Shown here piece after piece: positions 58,987-64,000 of a stretch of DNA of 64,000 bases. The translations under genes were made by a program, and so were the position numbers. The number at the start of each line of letters is the position of its first letter. Within the stretch, counting starts at the first letter, position 1. The stretch lies in contig NZ_CP108053.1 in NCBI RefSeq assembly GCF_036173105.1, positions 6,014,001 to 6,078,000 of the forward strand. Reading direction: 5' to 3'. Under the pieces are notes generated by a model. It had not been told where the DNA came from and ran no database searches. It worked only from the letters and a program-made list of their open reading frames with translations. This DNA is from Streptomyces sp. NBC_00287. GTDB lineage: Bacteria; Actinomycetota; Actinomycetes; Streptomycetales; Streptomycetaceae.

Positions 58987-59691
58987 TCATGAGGACATGT
59001 GCGCGGGCGTACGGCCCGAGCCCCCTGGCAGCTCCTCCGGCAGTGACGGTACAGCCCAGGACGGGTCCGGGCGCCAGTGTTGCCAGCCGTCCGAGAACGG
59101 CGGCCCCCAGGCGCGGATCACCTCCACCGCGGCCCGTCCGGCCTTCCGCACCCGTGCGGCGGTCGCGGCGTCCATCAGGCCGTCCTGCTGGGCCTGGGCG
59201 AACTCGTCCTCGTCGCGCCAGCCCCAAGTCCGGTCAGGGTACACACAGATGTCCAGGAAGTGATCCTCGGAGTCCACCCCGCCCGCCCAACGCACCAGCG
59301 GCTCCTCCAGGTTCACGTACCAGTTCTTGAACCGCCAGCCCGGCTCCCAGAACAGCCACACCGACCACGGCTCGCCGGGTCTGGCCAGTTTCAGCACCCC
59401 GGTGCCGAACCAGCGGTCGCGCTGCACCGTACGGGGCTTGGTGTAGCGCGACCGCAAGGGCTCCTGGTGCACGGGGGTGCCGTCGGCGAGCGCGGGCTTG
59501 AGACACTCGGTCCCGGGCGCCAGCCATACGGCGAGCAGATCGGCGTCGTCCCGCACGACGGTGACGGGACGCACGATGTGGAAGCGTGCACCGGCGTTCT
59601 GCCGGTACCGCCACAGAATGTGACTTCCGGGCGCCCAGCGCGCCGGGGACCCGCCTGCTTCCACTGTCGTCATCGCTCCGCCGTCTGCCAT
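58987..59691 (-). CDS. DUF402 domain protein
   Basis: This 234-residue protein has a DUF402 core: ILWRYRQNAGARFHIVRPVTVVRDD, WSVWLFWEPGWRFKNWYVNLEEPL and SEDHFLDICVYPDRTWGWRDEDEF. Acidic residues in the last segment match the family metal site of nucleoside di/triphosphate hydrolases. A second ATG six codons in is an alternative start. Its substrate is unknown. Confidence 0.87.
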   Translation of the reverse strand: MADGGAMTTVEAGGSPARWAPGSHILWRYRQNAGARFHIVRPVTVVRDDADLLAVWLAPGTECLKPALADGTPVHQEPLRSRYTKPRTVQRDRWFGTGVLKLARPGEPWSVWLFWEPGWRFKNWYVNLEEPLVRWAGGVDSEDHFLDICVYPDRTWGWRDEDEFAQAQQDGLMDAATAARVRKAGRAAVEVIRAWGPPFSDGWQHWRPDPSWAVPSLPEELPGGSGRTPAHMSS

Positions 59692-59763
59692 GCACAGATA
59701 TTAGGTGTCACTGACTGACGACGCTGCGGCGAACGTCACGGTTCGCAGTGTTGGCGGGAATCG

Positions 59764-61161
59764 TCACGGGCGCGTCATACGCAGGACATCCAGGGCTTCG
59801 TCCAGCTCAGCGAGGGTGAGGTCGCCGCGCTCCACATAACCGCTCTCCAGCACGACTTGACGGATGGTCCGGCGCTGCGCGAGCGCCTTCTTGGCGACCT
59901 TGGCGGCCTCCTCGTACCCGATGTACTTGTTCAGGGGCGTGACCACGGAGGGTGACGACTCGGCGTATTCGCGGGCCCGTTCACGGTGCGCGACGATGCC
60001 GTCGACGGTCCGGTCGGCGAGCAGCCGGGAGACATTGGCGAGCAGCCGGATCGACTCGAGCACGTTCTTCGCGATGACCGGGAGCATCACATTGAGCTCG
60101 AAGTTGCCGGCGGCTCCCGCGGTGGCGACGGTGGCGTCGTTCCCGGTGACCTGCGCGGCGACCATGAGCACGGCCTCCGGGATGACCGGGTTGACCTTGC
60201 CGGGCATGATCGAGGAGCCGGGCTGGAGGTCGGGCAGGGAGATCTCGGCGAGCCCGGTGCGCGGGCCCGAGGCCATCCACCGCAGATCATTCGCGATCTT
60301 CGTGAGTCCGACGGCGATGGTCCGCAGCTGCCCGCTGATCTCGACGATGCCGTCCCGCGCGCCCTGCGCCTCGAAGTGGTCGCGTGCCTCGGTCAGCGGC
60401 AGCCCCGTGGCCCGGGCGACCTCCTCGATGACGGCGGCCGAGAAGCCGGGCGGGGTGTTGATGCCGGTGCCGACGGCGGTACCGCCCAGCGGCAGTTCGG
60501 CGAGCCGGGGCAGGGAGGCCTGGAGCCGTTCGACTCCGTACCGCACCTGAGCGGCGTACCCGCCGAACTCCTGCCCGAGCGTGACGGGCGTGGCGTCCAT
60601 GAGATGGGTGCGCCCGGACTTCACGACGTCCGCGAACTCCTCGGCCTTGCGGGAGAGGGAGGCGGCGAGGTGATCGAGGGCCGGGACGAGATCGCGGGTG
60701 ACGGCGGCGGTGGCGGCGATGTGGATGGAGGAGGGGAAGACGTCGTTGGACGACTGCGAGGCGTTGACGTGGTCATTGGGGTGTACGTCCCGCCCGAGCC
60801 GTTCGCTCGCGAGCGTGGCGATGACCTCGTTGGTGTTCATGTTCGACGAGGTCCCGGAGCCGGTCTGGAAGACATCGACGGGGAAGTGCTCGTCCCACGT
60901 CCCGTCGGCCACCTCGACGGCGGCCTGCTGGATCGCCTCGGCGATGTCCTTGTCGAGCACGCCCAGCTCGGCGTTCACCTTCGCCGCGGCGCCCTTGATC
61001 CGCGCGAGCGCCTCGATATGGGCCCGCTCGATCCGCTGCCCCGAGATGGGGAAGTTCTCCACGGCACGCTGGGTCTGGGCCCGCCACTTGGCGTGGGCGG
61101 GCACCCGCACCTCGCCCATGGAGTCGTGCTCGATGCGATAGCTCTGCTCTGCGTCGGCCAC
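59764..61161 (-). CDS. fumC: Class II fumarate hydratase
   Basis: This 465-residue iron-independent fumarase starts at the GTG at 61159-61161 behind GGAGGTGATC. Family signatures include [31 protein letters not shown] and the catalytic loop [12 protein letters not shown]. It interconverts fumarate and malate in the citric acid cycle. A class I iron-sulfur fumarase is encoded only 0.6 kb away, giving the cell an oxygen-tolerant and an oxygen-sensitive enzyme in one locus. Confidence 0.97.
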   Translation of the reverse strand: MADAEQSYRIEHDSMGEVRVPAHAKWRAQTQRAVENFPISGQRIERAHIEALARIKGAAAKVNAELGVLDKDIAEAIQQAAVEVADGTWDEHFPVDVFQTGSGTSSNMNTNEVIATLASERLGRDVHPNDHVNASQSSNDVFPSSIHIAATAAVTRDLVPALDHLAASLSRKAEEFADVVKSGRTHLMDATPVTLGQEFGGYAAQVRYGVERLQASLPRLAELPLGGTAVGTGINTPPGFSAAVIEEVARATGLPLTEARDHFEAQGARDGIVEISGQLRTIAVGLTKIANDLRWMASGPRTGLAEISLPDLQPGSSIMPGKVNPVIPEAVLMVAAQVTGNDATVATAGAAGNFELNVMLPVIAKNVLESIRLLANVSRLLADRTVDGIVAHRERAREYAESSPSVVTPLNKYIGYEEAAKVAKKALAQRRTIRQVVLESGYVERGDLTLAELDEALDVLRMTRP

Positions 61162-61303
61162 TGCCGATCACCTCCACCTGTCACAGCATCCGGGACAGGT
61201 CACCTGTTCCCCCGTCGGCGCGGATCTTCACGGCGCGCGGGCGGGAGGGGAGCGCCGGACAATGAAGGAATGCAGGGGGGCGTCACCCCACAGGAGGCAG
61301 GAC

Positions 61304-61783
61304 ATGCTCCGCAGCATCAGGACGCTCGCCGCGCTCGGCGCCGGCCTGGCGGCCGCAGGCACTCTCGTGGTCTCCGCACCCGCGTCGGCCCAGGAGGACG
61401 ACTTCACCCTCTACGCCCGGGAGGTCGCGGGCGACGAGGAGGAGGACCAGCAGCAGGTTCCCAAGGTCGGCGACACCTTCTCCTTCGCCGATGACCTCTT
61501 CCAGGAAAAGGGCGGTGAAAAGGTGGGCCGGGACGGCGGCTCCTGCACGGTCGTCCGCACCGGCAATCCGCTCGACATCCAGTGCCTCGGCACCTTCGTG
61601 CTGGCCGGCGGGCAGATCACCGCCCAGGTACTGATGAGCGTTCCGCTGGAGGAGACGGCGGAACTGCCCGCCTTCGACGCGTCCGTCACCGGCGGAACCG
61701 GTGACTACCGCGGCGCGACCGGGCAGATCCACTTCACGGAGGACGGGGACTACCAGAAGCTGGACTTCGACCTCGGGAACTGA
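61304..61783 (+). CDS. Secreted AOC-barrel-like protein
   Basis: This 159-residue precursor starts at the ATG at 61304 with AGGAGG upstream. A signal peptide ends near ASAQ (about residue 29). The mature part has DTFSFADDLFQ, CTVVRTGNPLDIQCLGTFVLAGGQIT and SVTGGTGDYRGATGQI, the pattern of allene-oxide-cyclase/dirigent-like beta barrels. Two cysteines probably form a disulfide. It sits on the opposite strand between the two fumarase genes. Function unknown. Confidence 0.85.
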   Translation: MLRSIRTLAALGAGLAAAGTLVVSAPASAQEDDFTLYAREVAGDEEEDQQQVPKVGDTFSFADDLFQEKGGEKVGRDGGSCTVVRTGNPLDIQCLGTFVLAGGQITAQVLMSVPLEETAELPAFDASVTGGTGDYRGATGQIHFTEDGDYQKLDFDLGN

Positions 61784-61788
61784 GGCCC

Positions 61789-63465
<1,677 letters not shown>

Positions 63466-63613
63466 TCCTCACTCGACAGATGCGGCGGCTGACCTCCATT
63501 GGGCAGCGTCCACCAGCGTAGAACCTGCGACTGACAGCGAGCTTGTGAGGTAAGGCTCAGTTCGATCCCGGCGGGGGCTATCGCGATCTATCGTGTTTGG
63601 GTACGCTGCTCTT

Positions 63614-64000
63614 GTGGACCTTCAGAAGCAGACCGCGCCCACTGCCGCCACCGAACTCCGTGCCTCCGACGCCGACCGCGACCGGATCGCGGACATCCTC
63701 CGCGAGGCACTCGCCGAGGGCCGCCTCACCGCCGACGAGCACAGCGAGCGGGTGGAGGGCGTGCTGAACGCCAAGACGGTGGGTGAGCTGGAGGTCTTCA
63801 TCAAGGACCTGCCCGCGGCCCACAGCGCCAGACCGGCAGCCTCGTTCGCCTCCGTCCCGAATCGGCCCACCCACCTCCCCGTGGACGCCGACGACAACGC
63901 CGTCGCGATCTTCAGCAGCGCCGTCCGCAAGGGGCGCTGGCGTGCGGGGCGCCGGATCCATGCGTACGCGATCTTCGGCAGTGTGGAGATAGACCTCAGC
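63614..64000 (+). CDS. DUF1707 domain protein, partial at right edge
   Basis: The first 129 codons of a gene run off the window. LRASDADRDRIADILREALAEGRLTADEHSERVEGVLNAKTVGEL is the DUF1707 (SHOCT-like) domain that starts many actinobacterial membrane or LiaF-like proteins. The GTG at 63614 has no Shine-Dalgarno; TACGCT (63602-63607) six bases upstream looks like a -10, so the mRNA may be leaderless. The remainder begins a FGSVEIDL repeat-type domain. Confidence 0.88.
   Translation, partial: MDLQKQTAPTAATELRASDADRDRIADILREALAEGRLTADEHSERVEGVLNAKTVGELEVFIKDLPAAHSARPAASFASVPNRPTHLPVDADDNAVAIFSSAVRKGRWRAGRRIHAYAIFGSVEIDLS

Overview
The window is chromosomal DNA from a Streptomyces-type actinomycete. 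The evidence is very high GC content with G/C third positions, frequent GTG and TTG starts, GGAGG-type ribosome binding sites, many ATGA/GTGA overlaps, a DasR-type operator beside a chitinase gene, an ahpC/ahpD-oxyR cluster and orphan RsbW/SpoIIE-type regulators. Gene order recalls the S. coelicolor region running from the GH18 chitinase to the fumarases; that is memory, not a comparison made here. No rRNA, tRNA, CRISPR array or intact insertion sequence was seen.

Layout. 1-10000: the end of a RidA-family gene, an acidic PH-like protein, a secreted M14 carboxypeptidase, a LuxR-type ATPase regulator interrupted by a 189-bp tandem repeat, a MEDS-domain sensor and an RsbW-like kinase, an atypical Nramp-family transporter, and a GH18 chitinase under a DasR-like operator. 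10100-21350: a Tad/Flp pilus locus in one orientation (unknown zinc-ribbon protein, CpaB, TadZ, two TadE-like proteins, TadA, TadB, TadC, histidine kinase, response regulator, Flp pilin, TadG-like, lipoprotein, OmpA-family protein). No prepilin peptidase gene is in view.

21370-30100 is a decaying accessory island. It holds a PrsW-like membrane protein joined across reading-frame breaks to a toxin-like C-terminus, a following immunity-like gene, relics of immunity and PIN genes, a secreted lipase, an intact ribbon-helix-helix/PIN toxin-antitoxin pair, a frameshifted GntR gene and a second immunity-like gene. 28640-35260 adds two paralogous lipoproteins with duplicated 5' regions and an unusual operon with a WXG-motif protein, likely linked to type VII (ESX-like) export.

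35270-64000 is more conserved chromosome: an LLM oxidoreductase, GNAT, DinB, methyltransferase and HTH_42 proteins; undecaprenyl diphosphate synthase; a PIN-PhoH ATPase; a lytic transglycosylase with a structured leader; an AI-2E exporter; ahpCD/oxyR; a DUF4388-like/roadblock trio; a PadR-controlled ABC transporter; an SPFH protein with a ribbon-helix-helix partner; a class A penicillin-binding protein; an RsbU/RsbW fusion; DUF402; class II and class I fumarases flanking an AOC-barrel protein; and a partial DUF1707 gene at the right edge.

The best candidates for something new are the PrsW-toxin/immunity island with repeated immunity relics, the lipoprotein/WXG operon, the two-component system embedded in the Tad locus, an orphan intrinsic terminator upstream of uppS that implies an unannotated RNA, and the structured leader of the transglycosylase gene.
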